A stretch of DNA of 64,000 nt from Candidatus Sulfopaludibacter sp. SbA3 (lineage in GTDB: Bacteria > Acidobacteriota > Terriglobia > 20CM-2-55-15): positions 1-64,000 of the forward strand of contig CAMBFR010000005.1 of NCBI GenBank assembly GCA_945865815.1, read 5' to 3'. Made by a program: the position numbers and the translations under genes. Numbering within the stretch: position 1 is the first letter of the stretch; each line of letters opens with the position of its first letter. Under the pieces are notes generated by a model. That model made no database searches, had not been told where the DNA came from, and worked only from the letters and a program-made list of their open reading frames with translations. Positions 1 to 7,598 of this stretch are shown here, in pieces.

Positions 1-1176
1 CCAGCGGACTCCGCTGAGCGAAGTCTCAAACGTCGCAAAGGAAAGCACGTTCTTGATCCTCTGAATGCCGCCTGCGCCGGCCGCTGCATCAGGCAATTCA
101 AAGAAGTTGAGAAACAGCATCAGGCTGAATACAAGGGCGGCAGACAAGCCGAGTTCACGCCTCTCGACCGGACTGAATGCCACGCTGAGCACGTATGCGC
201 CAAGGATGCACAAGGCAGGCGTGGCAAAAAGCGTGTGGCCCGGCGCCGCCATGTGAGTCAGCGCCTGGACGATCAGGCCCGGAACGAGCCAGGTCATCAT
301 GAAGAGCCCCTGAACGCTCGACAGTTTCATGCGGGCGTTCGATCGGGCGAAAAACGGCGCCGCCCACAACCAGACGATCACCGCAAGACCGTTCCAGATG
401 ACCAGGCGGCTCATCTGGCGCGCCCATCCCTGCTGGGCCGCCCCGAGCAAAACCGATTCGGAACTCGACTGCTCCATGGCGTAACCAGCTATCAATCCAT
501 ACAACTCGCTTGCGCCACCCACGGCCAAGGCGAGCGCACCAACCCAAACCAGAACGATAGCGCCGATGATGGCGCAACCTTTGATCAACGCGGATGCCGA
601 GCGGGTTCCGACCCAGGCCGCAACTCCCCACAACGGGAAGAGCAGGGGCAATAAGTCGGGACGAAAACCGCTGCCGATCCCAAGGGCAACTGCGCCCCAC
701 AAAAGGAACTGCTTCTCCCCGTTCCAGCATCGCCATGCGCAGTACGCCGTGATCAGCGAGAATAGCGCCAGATATTGCCGCAACGGGCCGTCCAGGGCGG
801 AGAACCAGAACACAGGGGTCACGAGAAGAAGTAGTACTCCCGCTTTACCCGCCCACGGCGAGAACATTCTGCGGCCCAACGCAAATGCGAACGGAAGGCA
901 GAGAGCGCTGACGAGTACGGATATCACCAGAAAAGTCACTTGAGGATCGCGAACAAGGAAATTGACGGCTCGGGCGAACCCCACAAAAAACGGGTATCCG
1001 GGAGGCTGCGGCTGGTGCACGAGGGGATTGAAATTCTCCAGCGCGAACGCGAGATTGACGTTGTCGATGGAGAGATACCGCGCGGACGCGGGAACGCGCG
1101 TGAGCAGAAGGATGGCGCTGATGATCAGCCAGAAGAAACGATTATCGTCCCGCGGGGTCGTATCGGTCATAGACAT
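1..1176 (-). CDS. Membrane glycosyltransferase, GT39/ArnT-like (partial, runs off left edge)
   Basis: An open frame without stops runs on the minus strand from an ATG at 1176 (second in-frame ATG at 1170) to the window edge, giving about 392 codons without its C-terminus. The protein is strongly hydrophobic with repeated transmembrane stretches. Near the N-terminus it has a short TM segment followed by a loop reading SIDNVNLAFAL and then HQPQPPGYPFFVG. That pattern, an acidic residue followed by an H-Q-P-x-P-P-G-Y-P loop, is typical of polyprenyl-phosphate-sugar-dependent glycosyltransferases of the GT39/PMT/ArnT superfamily, which move a sugar from a lipid carrier to a protein or lipid on the outer face of the inner membrane. 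The substrate cannot be told. No clear Shine-Dalgarno sequence precedes the start. Smaller frames over the same bases are shadows. Confidence 0.72.
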   Translation of the reverse strand, partial: MSMTDTTPRDDNRFFWLIISAILLLTRVPASARYLSIDNVNLAFALENFNPLVHQPQPPGYPFFVGFARAVNFLVRDPQVTFLVISVLVSALCLPFAFALGRRMFSPWAGKAGVLLLLVTPVFWFSALDGPLRQYLALFSLITAYCAWRCWNGEKQFLLWGAVALGIGSGFRPDLLPLLFPLWGVAAWVGTRSASALIKGCAIIGAIVLVWVGALALAVGGASELYGLIAGYAMEQSSSESVLLGAAQQGWARQMSRLVIWNGLAVIVWLWAAPFFARSNARMKLSSVQGLFMMTWLVPGLIVQALTHMAAPGHTLFATPALCILGAYVLSVAFSPVERRELGLSAALVFSLMLFLNFFELPDAAAGAGGIQRIKNVLSFATFETSLSGVRW

Positions 1177-1236
1177 TCTGGAGCGGGAGCGTAGCACAGG
1201 AAGCGCGTTTTTGTAGCCGCGGTATGAAACCGTGTT

Positions 1237-1568
1237 GCTACGTCTTCAACTACACGCTTCGCATTACAGGCATGTCGAGCAAGCGAAGCGTGAGTCCGAG
1301 CTCCCCTCCTGTCTTAGGAGGGGTGGCTGCGCCACCAGGGGAATGGTCCCGTTCCTTATTGGCGCAGACGGGGTGGTACGGAATGACGCGAAGCCACGTT
1401 ATGGATGCTCGCGTAGCGCTCATTCAATTCGGTGCGCTGCGCGAATATCTATAGGGTGGCTTCGCAGCATGTACACCACCCCGCCGTTCGCTGAAAAACG
1501 CGAACGGCACCCCTCCTAATCCAGGAGGGGAGTTTTTGCGCACTTCCCGAAAAATGTCCAGACTTCAG
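1237..1568 (+). repeat. Nested palindromic repeat, copy R1
   Basis: The 1177-1582 gap between two minus-strand genes is almost filled by this element. The core (1301-1532) begins CTCCCCTCCT and ends AGGAGGGGAG. Each end is itself a small hairpin (CCCCTCCT/AGGAGGGG), and inner blocks pair across the centre: GGGGTGGTA with TACACCACCCC, GCGAAGCCAC with GTGGCTTCGC. The right end is followed by TTTTT, so reading rightwards it resembles an intrinsic terminator. Flanking blocks (1237-1300 and 1533-1568) are also shared with copies R2 and, on the right, R5. The short frames inside it are not genes. Confidence 0.88.
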
Positions 1569-1582
1569 GGCCAGTTCAGCGG

Positions 1583-2986
1583 CTACAACTCCCCGGCATT
1601 CGCACGCAAGACTTTGAATTTCTCGAAGCGGTCGCGGAGCCTTGAATCCTCAACTCGCGGCACGAGTTCGGTATGCAGCGCAGGAACTTCCAGCCCCAGC
1701 GCCGGAAAAGCGCATATCGCCGCGCCGCGAAGAGTTGCAAGTCCCGGCGCCAGCGGCATTCTCACCTGGGCATTGACAACAGCCGCAAGAACGCGCGCTG
1801 CCGAGCGCTCCAGGAATCCGTTTCCCGACAAAACGATCGCGTCAGGCTTCCTATTCGACACTCTTTGAAGGATCTCCACGTACTGTGCGAGATTGAACAC
1901 CACTCCTTCGAGAACAGACTGCGCCAGGTCCGCCAAGGTATGCAGCGAGCTCAGCCCGTGCCAGCTCGCCATCAGCCGCGGATTCCAATCCGGCGAACGC
2001 TCGCCGTGCAGGAACGGCAGAAAAATCGGCACGTTCGGCCGTGCCTCATTCCCGGCATTGGGAAACAGGGACCGGCCCCAGTCGAGCACATTGCCGCCGT
2101 TGCTCGTGGCGCAACCGAGCAGATAAGACTGATCGCCGGCTCTGTAGCAAAACGTTCCGGCCCCGGGATCGAGCACGGCATTGCCCAACGTCTGCCGCGC
2201 GCTGCCGGAAGTGCCGAGAGTCATCGCAATACGGTCCGGGCGCGTGCAGGCGGACCCGAGCGTGGCAAGGAAACCATCGCCGGATCCATTGACGACGGGA
2301 GTACCCGCGGGTATTCCGAACTCCACAGCCGCCTCGCTCGACACCGTGCCGATGACCTGTTCTCTCCCGGCCACGGCCGGGAGAACCTCGCGCCGGATGC
2401 CTATCAGCGACAGCAGCTCTGTATCCCAGTTCCCTTCTCTGATGTTGAACAGGCCGGACGCAGACGCCATTCCGTGGTCCTCGGCCCAAACCCCTGTGAG
2501 CTTGTGCACCAGCAACGCCTTCACGGAGACAACCATGGCGGCGCGCGCAATGAGCCCGGGGTCGGCGAGATACAACGACGCGAGCTTGAAAACCGGAAAC
2601 ATGGGATGGAACCGGCAGCCGGTTCGTTCGTGGAACCCTGTTCCCATGCGCGCGCGAACAAACTCCATGCCGTCTTCGCCACGCCGGTCCAGCCACGTAT
2701 ATACAGGTGTCAAAGGCCGGCCGGCAGCATCGAGGACAACACAGTTGTGCATGAATGAAGCAATGCTTACCGCATCGATCACATTGGCCGGTGTGGTGGA
2801 TTGAAGACTGGCTATCGTCTCCCTGAATGCAGCGATGACGGTCTCGGCTGGAATCGACGCCGCGCCCGCTTCATCGAGCTGGAGGCGCCATTCTTTCTGG
2901 TTGAAGCCGGATGGCTCCAGCGCGGAGTTGTAGAAGGCTGCAGCGATTCCACCGGAAGAGATGTCGAAGGAGAGCACGGCCGCCAT
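1583..2986 (-). CDS. FGGY-family carbohydrate kinase, probably gluconokinase-like
   Basis: 467 aa, slightly shorter than the usual ~500 aa of FGGY kinases. These enzymes have two RNase-H-like ATPase domains and phosphorylate a sugar or sugar acid with ATP. The N-terminus VLSFDISSGGIAAAFYN is the phosphate-1 loop (D-x-S-S/T). The central GSGDGFLATLGSAC and MTLGTSGSARQT are the family's second phosphate loop, and the C-terminal IVLSGNGFLERSAARVLA is the adenosine motif. It lies 17 nt downstream of the 6-phosphogluconate dehydrogenase gene on the same strand, so the pair could take gluconate to 6-phosphogluconate and on to ribulose-5-phosphate. That pathway link is inferred from the pairing; sequence alone does not fix the sugar. 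Confidence 0.82.
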   Translation of the reverse strand: MAAVLSFDISSGGIAAAFYNSALEPSGFNQKEWRLQLDEAGAASIPAETVIAAFRETIASLQSTTPANVIDAVSIASFMHNCVVLDAAGRPLTPVYTWLDRRGEDGMEFVRARMGTGFHERTGCRFHPMFPVFKLASLYLADPGLIARAAMVVSVKALLVHKLTGVWAEDHGMASASGLFNIREGNWDTELLSLIGIRREVLPAVAGREQVIGTVSSEAAVEFGIPAGTPVVNGSGDGFLATLGSACTRPDRIAMTLGTSGSARQTLGNAVLDPGAGTFCYRAGDQSYLLGCATSNGGNVLDWGRSLFPNAGNEARPNVPIFLPFLHGERSPDWNPRLMASWHGLSSLHTLADLAQSVLEGVVFNLAQYVEILQRVSNRKPDAIVLSGNGFLERSAARVLAAVVNAQVRMPLAPGLATLRGAAICAFPALGLEVPALHTELVPRVEDSRLRDRFEKFKVLRANAGEL

Positions 2987-3003
2987 AGTGAGATGACGCG
3001 TTC

Positions 3004-3912
3004 TCAGCGCTTGGTCATGACGGAATGGCCGCCAAACTTTCTGCGCATGACCGCGAGAAGGCGGCTGGAAAAGGAATCACGGTCCCGCGACCGTAATCGT
3101 TCGATAAGAGACAGGCTGATCACCGGCGCCGGGACATCCTGCTCGATGCATTCGGCCACCATCCAGCGGCCCTCGCCCGAGTCTTCGACATGGGGTTGAA
3201 TGCCGGCGAGGCCCGGATTCTCGCGAAGCGCGTCGCTCGTTAGGTCGAGCAACCACGAACGGACAACGCTGCCGTGCCTCCATAATTCGGCAATCTGCGG
3301 AAGGTCAAACGAATACCGGTTTGTCCGGCTCAGCAGCGCAAAACCCTCGGCGTAAGACTGCATCAGTCCGTATTCGATTCCATTGTGGACCATCTTGGCA
3401 AAGTGCCCCGCTCCGGACCCGCCCACGTGCGCCCAACCGCGATCGGGGGCGGGCGCAAGAGTCGCAAAAATCGGACGCATCCGCTCGACGGCTCCCGTGT
3501 CGCCGCCGATCATCAGGCAATACCCCTCCCGAAGCCCCCACACGCCTCCACTCGTGCCCACATCGATGAAATGAATGCCTCGCCCTTTGAAAGTGCCGGC
3601 GCGCGCGATGCTTTCCTTGAAGTTGGAATTTCCGCCGTCAATCACGATGTCGCCTGCTTCAGCCGAAGAAAGCAACGCAGCCAGCGTTTCCTCGACTGCC
3701 GCGCCTGCAGGAACCATGACCCAGATCGCGCGGGGCTTTTCGAGAGTGCGGACAAGCGCCGCGAGGGAATCCGCGGCAACGGCTCCCTTTCCAACGATGC
3801 GTTCGACAGCGGCGGCATCACGATCGAAAACCACAACGCGGTGCCCGCCCGCGAGTAGACGTTCGCTCATGTTTGCGCCCATTTTTCCGAGCCCGATGAT
3901 GCCTAATTCCAT
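3004..3912 (-). CDS. gnd: 6-phosphogluconate dehydrogenase, decarboxylating, short (GndA-like) type
   Basis: 302 aa, matching the short, usually NAD-dependent class rather than the ~470-aa E. coli type. The N-terminal Rossmann motif is GLGKMGANMSERL, followed by the acidic end of beta-2 (VVFDRD). The substrate site includes VIDGGNSNFKES, then DVGTSGGVWGL. The catalytic helix GAGHFAKMVHNGIEYG carries the conserved Lys and Asn. The enzyme oxidatively decarboxylates 6-phosphogluconate to ribulose-5-phosphate in the cytoplasmic pentose-phosphate pathway. It is the upstream gene of a two-gene minus-strand unit with the FGGY kinase. The short spacing suggests cotranscription; the promoter would lie in the divergent gap towards the rhomboid gene, where I see no clear consensus. 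Confidence 0.9.
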   Translation of the reverse strand: MELGIIGLGKMGANMSERLLAGGHRVVVFDRDAAAVERIVGKGAVAADSLAALVRTLEKPRAIWVMVPAGAAVEETLAALLSSAEAGDIVIDGGNSNFKESIARAGTFKGRGIHFIDVGTSGGVWGLREGYCLMIGGDTGAVERMRPIFATLAPAPDRGWAHVGGSGAGHFAKMVHNGIEYGLMQSYAEGFALLSRTNRYSFDLPQIAELWRHGSVVRSWLLDLTSDALRENPGLAGIQPHVEDSGEGRWMVAECIEQDVPAPVISLSLIERLRSRDRDSFSSRLLAVMRRKFGGHSVMTKR

Positions 3913-3994
3913 AGCGGTCCACTATAAGCTCTGTCCGCCGGTTCCGACAATGCATGCTTGACAGAACCGCGTGCGCGGTGTCGAATTCTTTTCG

Positions 3995-4840
3995 ATGCTG
4001 AGACAAACATGGGGATCGGTCGTGTGTCCGTCATGCCGCCAACTTGTCGGCGTACGCGACGAGCGATGCCTGAATTGCGGCCGCTGGAATCCCGGGATGT
4101 GGGGATTCGCGCCCGTATTGAGCCGTCTCGGCAGAGACCTCGGATTCACGCAGGCGGTGATGGGTGGGTGCATCATTCTTTATATCCTCACGCTGGTTGC
4201 CGATCCCGGCGGTTTGCGGATGGGCGGATTCCTGAACTTCCTTTCACCCAGCACTGAAAGCCTCTTCATGTTTGGCGCAAGCGGCGCCATCCCCGTGTTT
4301 CAGTACAACCGCTGGTGGACCATCTTGAGCGCCGGATGGCTTCACGGAGGGCTGCTTCACATCTTCTTCAACATGATGTGGGTTCGCCAGCTCGCGCCGG
4401 CGACAGCCGAACTGTACGGAGCGAGCCGGATGGTGATCATTTATACGGTTGGCGGGGTCGTCGGGTTCCTCGCCAGCACTGTAAGTTTCTTCCTTCCCGG
4501 ATTTCTTGGCAGTGGCGGACTGACAGTCGGAGCTTCAGCACCGATTTTCGGGCTCCTCGGAGCGCTGGTTTACTACGGTAGAAGAACGGGAAGTTCGGCC
4601 GTCGGCGAGCAGGCAAAATCCTGGGCATTCATGCTGTTCATTTTCGGCTTCATCATGCAGGGAGTGGACAACTGGGCCCACCTCGGCGGATTCGTTGGGG
4701 GCTACCTCGCATCCAGAATACTGGATCCGCTCCATCCCGAACGCCTCGATCACCTGGTTATTGCTTTCGCTTGCCTCGGGCTGACGCTGCTCTCGATCGG
4801 AGTATCGATCGTGGACGGGCTGAGAGTATTCAGCCGGTAG
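3995..4840 (+). CDS. Rhomboid-family intramembrane serine protease with N-terminal zinc ribbon
   Basis: 281 aa from the ATG at 3995; a GTG at 3971 would add eight residues, but MLRQTWGSV is the more natural start. Residues ~10-35 hold two CxxC pairs (CPSC, CLNC), a cytoplasmic zinc ribbon common in acidobacterial rhomboids. The membrane part has the family loop RWWTILSAGWLHGGLLHIFFNM. The serine motif reads GASAPIFG where G-x-S-G is usual, so the residue after the catalytic Ser is Ala. The catalytic His lies in NWAHLGGFVGG. Rhomboids cleave single-pass membrane proteins within the bilayer. The Ser and His appear intact, so I expect an active protease; the substrate is unknown. Confidence 0.88.
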   Translation: MLRQTWGSVVCPSCRQLVGVRDERCLNCGRWNPGMWGFAPVLSRLGRDLGFTQAVMGGCIILYILTLVADPGGLRMGGFLNFLSPSTESLFMFGASGAIPVFQYNRWWTILSAGWLHGGLLHIFFNMMWVRQLAPATAELYGASRMVIIYTVGGVVGFLASTVSFFLPGFLGSGGLTVGASAPIFGLLGALVYYGRRTGSSAVGEQAKSWAFMLFIFGFIMQGVDNWAHLGGFVGGYLASRILDPLHPERLDHLVIAFACLGLTLLSIGVSIVDGLRVFSR

Positions 4841-4881
4841 TTCGGCATTTTAACGGGGCACGGAAGGACAGGACCACTCGC

Positions 4882-5322
4882 TCAGCGGTGTGAGAAACTG
4901 CGGAGGGCCTCCTCTTCAGAGGGATGCACATCGAAAACCGTGTAGAGCTTCGTGAACTGCAGCAGATCGGTAACCTGCCTGCCGGGGTTGGACAATTTCA
5001 ACTCACCCCAGGTCGTCCGCTCGGCGCTTTTGCACTGGGGACAGGCGTCCCATTCGCCATCCTCGTCTTTGAAGACCGTCGAGCCGCATTTGGCGCAAAT
5101 CGTCTGGGTCACGGTGCCGAGCGCCATGACGAGTTCACCCAGACCGCTGCTGTCCACATAGGACACATCCTTCAGGTTGAGCAGGATCTTCTGGTGGCCG
5201 GCCGCGACTTCGTCCCGGATTGTCTGCCGCAATTGCGTCAGCGCATCGCCGGCGGTGATCCGGCCCGAAAGCTGCAGTACCGAGATATCGCCTGTCTTGC
5301 TGGCTACAACTTTGAATTCCAT
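4882..5322 (-). CDS. STAS-domain (anti-sigma antagonist-like) protein with an inserted zinc ribbon
   Basis: 146 aa. Residues 1-75 form the first half of a SpoIIAA-type STAS fold: LQLSGRITAG, then KILLNLKDVSYVDSSGLGELV with the phospho-acceptor serine region at D57-S58-S59. Instead of passing straight to the last strands, the chain inserts C76-A-K-C79 ... C94-P-Q-C97, a four-cysteine zinc ribbon. It then resumes with GELKLSNPGRQVTDLL and the standard tail KLYTVFDVHPSEEEAL. STAS proteins act as phosphorylation-controlled partners of anti-sigma factors or other regulators. It lies 13 nt behind the moxR gene on the same strand. The insertion could add metal, redox or partner sensing (inference). 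Confidence 0.85.
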   Translation of the reverse strand: MEFKVVASKTGDISVLQLSGRITAGDALTQLRQTIRDEVAAGHQKILLNLKDVSYVDSSGLGELVMALGTVTQTICAKCGSTVFKDEDGEWDACPQCKSAERTTWGELKLSNPGRQVTDLLQFTKLYTVFDVHPSEEEALRSFSHR

Positions 5323-5335
5323 ATATGCCTCGGGC

Positions 5336-6334
5336 TTACTTCCCCTTCTCCGGGACTTCCTGAATGATGTCTTTGAGGATCACGTCCGGATCCACGCGTT
5401 CCGCTTCACCCTCAAAGTTAAGGATCACACGATGGCGAAGCGCGGGCAGGACGACCGAACGAACATCCTCGTACGAAACCTCATCCCGCTTTTCAAGCAG
5501 GGACCGCACTTTGGCGCCGACAATTATCGCCTGCACTCCACGAGGACTCGCGCCATAGCGCAGGTACCTTTTCGCCATTGGATGGGCCAGCGGAGTACTG
5601 GGCTGCGTCGCCATTACAAGTCGAATCGCATAGTCCTGAGCCGCCGTGGAGATCGGAACGGCAAGCGCCGTCGCTCGAAGCTCGAGAATCTTCGGCCCGT
5701 TCCAGACGTGTTCGATTGCGGGTTCGTCGAGATATGTCGTGCGATCGAGAATCGTGTGGATGCTGTCGGCATCGGGATATTCCATGCGAAGTTTCACAAA
5801 GAACCTGTCCAGCTGGGCTTCGGGCAGGGGATAGGTCGCTTCCAGTTCGATGGGGTTCAACGTCGCCAGAACGATAAACGGCTCTTCCAGCTTATAGGTT
5901 TGCTTGCCTACCGTAACCTGCTTCTCCTGCATCGCTTCGAGCAGCGCCGACTGTGTTTTGGGCGTGGCGCGATTGATCTCGTCGCCGAGAATGATGTTCG
6001 CGAAGATGGGACCCGGCTGGAAGTCGAGAAACTTTTCGCCCGCCTCGTTCTCCTGAACAACGGTCGTGCCGACAATGTCTGCAGGCATCAGGTCCGGAGT
6101 GAACTGAACGCGCGACGACTTGAGATCCAGAGCGGCGCTGAGTGTTTGAACGAGCTTTGTCTTCCCAAGCCCGGGCACGCCTTCGAGCAGGACGTGTCCC
6201 CTGGCCAGCAAGGTTATGAGGATGTAATCGATGACGTCGCCATAGCCGACAATGACCTTCGAAATTTCGTCATGAACCTTTCGAAACTCTGTATGGAATG
6301 CATCCAACTGCCGATCGGTTACTGTATTTGCCAA
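5336..6334 (-). CDS. MoxR-family AAA+ ATPase (copy 1)
   Basis: 332 aa. Walker A is GVPGLGKTKL, Walker B is IILGDEINRATPKTQSALLEAM, followed by sensor region FIVLATLNPIELEATYPLPEAQLDRF in pieces typical of MoxR. MoxR ATPases are chaperone-like, usually partnered with VWA proteins for assembly or activation of protein complexes. This copy has no DUF58 or VWA neighbour; its close neighbour is the STAS/zinc-ribbon gene 13 nt downstream. It resembles the third copy (58005-58994) more than the second, sharing the stretch DLMPADI and the N-terminal KVIVG pattern. The likely partner is therefore either the STAS protein or the VWA proteins encoded elsewhere (inference). Confidence 0.92.
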   Translation of the reverse strand: MANTVTDRQLDAFHTEFRKVHDEISKVIVGYGDVIDYILITLLARGHVLLEGVPGLGKTKLVQTLSAALDLKSSRVQFTPDLMPADIVGTTVVQENEAGEKFLDFQPGPIFANIILGDEINRATPKTQSALLEAMQEKQVTVGKQTYKLEEPFIVLATLNPIELEATYPLPEAQLDRFFVKLRMEYPDADSIHTILDRTTYLDEPAIEHVWNGPKILELRATALAVPISTAAQDYAIRLVMATQPSTPLAHPMAKRYLRYGASPRGVQAIIVGAKVRSLLEKRDEVSYEDVRSVVLPALRHRVILNFEGEAERVDPDVILKDIIQEVPEKGK

Positions 6335-6370
6335 AAGAGCCCGCCTTTCCCTGCACCTTTATATAGCATT

Positions 6371-6943
6371 TCAAGCTCGCCCCGCTACTTCGTGAGTCTC
6401 CGTGTTGACCCGGACAACCTCGCCCTCTTTCATGAACAACGGCACTCGCACCTCGAGCCCGCTCTCGAGCGTGGCCGATTTGGTCGCGCCGCCCGAAGCC
6501 GTGTCGCCGCGCAGGCCAGGCTCCGTGTACGTGATCTTCAACTCGACGTACTGAGGCAATTCCAGCGAAACCGCATTGCCGTTGTACTTGAAGAGCTCGA
6601 TCATGAGGCCATCCTTCAGAAACCAGTGGCCGTCGCCAACGCTGTCCTCTGAAAGCATGAATTGCTCGTAGGTGGCTGAATCCATGAAATGGAAACCCTC
6701 GGAATCCTTGTACAGGAATGAAACAGTGGCGGATTCGACATCGGGCTCCGGAAACTTCTCGCTCGTGCGAAAAGTTTTCTCCAGCACCGATCCATTGAGC
6801 AGGTTCTTCAGGCGCGTCCGCACCATCGTGCTGGCGCCCCTGGCCGTGGGGGTGGCAAAAAATACGTCCTGCACGTTGTAGGGCTGACCTTCGACCTCGA
6901 TCAGCATCTTCTTCTTAAGTTCGTTCGCTCCTATGAGTGCCAT
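6371..6943 (-). CDS. yeiP: Elongation factor P-like protein of the YeiP/EfpL type
   Basis: 190 aa with three beta-barrel domains, the size of EF-P. The domain I loop that reaches the peptidyl-tRNA CCA end reads ATPTARGASTM (residues 30-40), with Arg35 at the tip. That matches the SPTARGA loop of E. coli YeiP rather than the PGKG/PGRG loop of canonical EF-P. Canonical EF-P relies on a modified Lys or Arg, whereas YeiP/EfpL works with an unmodified Arg. The domain III tail (GLEVRVPLFMKEGEVVRVNTET in part) is standard. Expected role: relief of ribosome stalling at proline-rich and related motifs. Assigning it as EfpL and not the only EF-P requires knowing whether a second efp exists elsewhere. 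Confidence 0.85.
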   Translation of the reverse strand: MALIGANELKKKMLIEVEGQPYNVQDVFFATPTARGASTMVRTRLKNLLNGSVLEKTFRTSEKFPEPDVESATVSFLYKDSEGFHFMDSATYEQFMLSEDSVGDGHWFLKDGLMIELFKYNGNAVSLELPQYVELKITYTEPGLRGDTASGGATKSATLESGLEVRVPLFMKEGEVVRVNTETHEVAGRA

Positions 6944-6959
6944 GCGCGAACCATACTAC

Positions 6960-7005
6960 AAAAAAAACGGGACCGGACGAGCCATTTATCGGCTGGTCCG
7001 GCCCC
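6960..7005 (-). terminator. Rho-independent terminator of the DUF6152 gene
   Basis: On the minus strand a GC-rich hairpin (GGGGCCGGACCAGCC, loop GATAAAT, GGCTCGTCCGGTCCC) starts 15 nt after the stop codon at 7021. It is followed by a run of T residues (6960-6967). The stem has only a few mismatches. This is a textbook intrinsic terminator. Confidence 0.88.
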
Positions 7006-7020
7006 ATTTTTGTCTCGCGG

Positions 7021-7428
7021 CTATTTCTTGGCGTCCTGATCAGGCGCGGAGGATCCGGCGAAAACCTGACGGCCATCCTTGAGTCTGAACTCCTTGGCGT
7101 TGGCCGTGGCTTTGCCGCTCCTCGCGCCAAAACCGTTCACCGTCACCACATCGCCCGGCTTCACGGTATCTCGCCGCCAGCCGAGTCTGAAGAGAGCGTT
7201 TGGGCTCCCTAGCTCGAACCCCCAGTTCGTCACACTACCGTCTTCGTTTTGGACGTCCGCATGAACCCAAGCATGCGGGTTGGTCCAGGTTATGTGGGTA
7301 ACCACTCCGGTCAGCGTCACTGGTTTGTTCGCGTCAAACTCGGCCGCGAACGAGTGATGTGCGTATACCGGCACGGCCGAAACGATCAGAGCGGCCGCGA
7401 GAACCATAAGAGGAAACTTCAGTTTCAT
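7021..7428 (-). CDS. Secreted DUF6152 family protein
   Basis: 135 aa with a clear Sec signal peptide (MKLKFPLMVLAAALIVSA, cleavage near VYA-HHS). The mature start HHSFAAEFD, and TGVVTHITWTNPHAWVHADV, are the signatures of DUF6152. This small beta-barrel-like periplasmic family is widespread in Acidobacteriota and Proteobacteria and often lies near other exported proteins. Function is unknown; the two leading histidines and the NPHAW stretch could bind metal or a small ligand (speculative). The gene is monocistronic, with its own intrinsic terminator directly downstream. Confidence 0.86.
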   Translation of the reverse strand: MKLKFPLMVLAAALIVSAVPVYAHHSFAAEFDANKPVTLTGVVTHITWTNPHAWVHADVQNEDGSVTNWGFELGSPNALFRLGWRRDTVKPGDVVTVNGFGARSGKATANAKEFRLKDGRQVFAGSSAPDQDAKK

Positions 7429-7570
7429 CAGGTACCCTCCTTCGCAGATATAGAGGCACCGCGAGTACCTAAATCCAAAACGTTCAGCGTCATGGACTTA
7501 GTCGTGACACTTTTCCTGTCGTGAGACAAATCGGCAAAAATCCTGCTCAGCGCGGCTGAAGAGCGTGCAG

Positions 7571-7576
7571 TATAAT
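7571..7576 (+). promoter_or_regulatory. Putative -10 element (TATAAT)
   Basis: A perfect TATAAT lies 28 nt before the ATG of the metallo-hydrolase gene, with a CTGGAGG ribosome binding site between them. No TTGACA-like -35 box is found at 16-18 nt spacing. Confidence 0.4.
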
Positions 7577-7598
7577 CACGGCCCAACTGGAGGCATGT

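Noticed and set aside
155-736. 193-codon minus-strand frame and overlapping plus-strand frames at the left edge
   Set aside because: A stop-free minus frame from 1176 to the edge encodes a coherent transmembrane glycosyltransferase; the others are shadows of it.
1224-1519. Short ORFs inside the R1, R2, R3 and R5 repeats
   Set aside because: The same peptides recur only because the repeat recurs; they have no ribosome binding sites and the arms are palindromic, so they are not genes.
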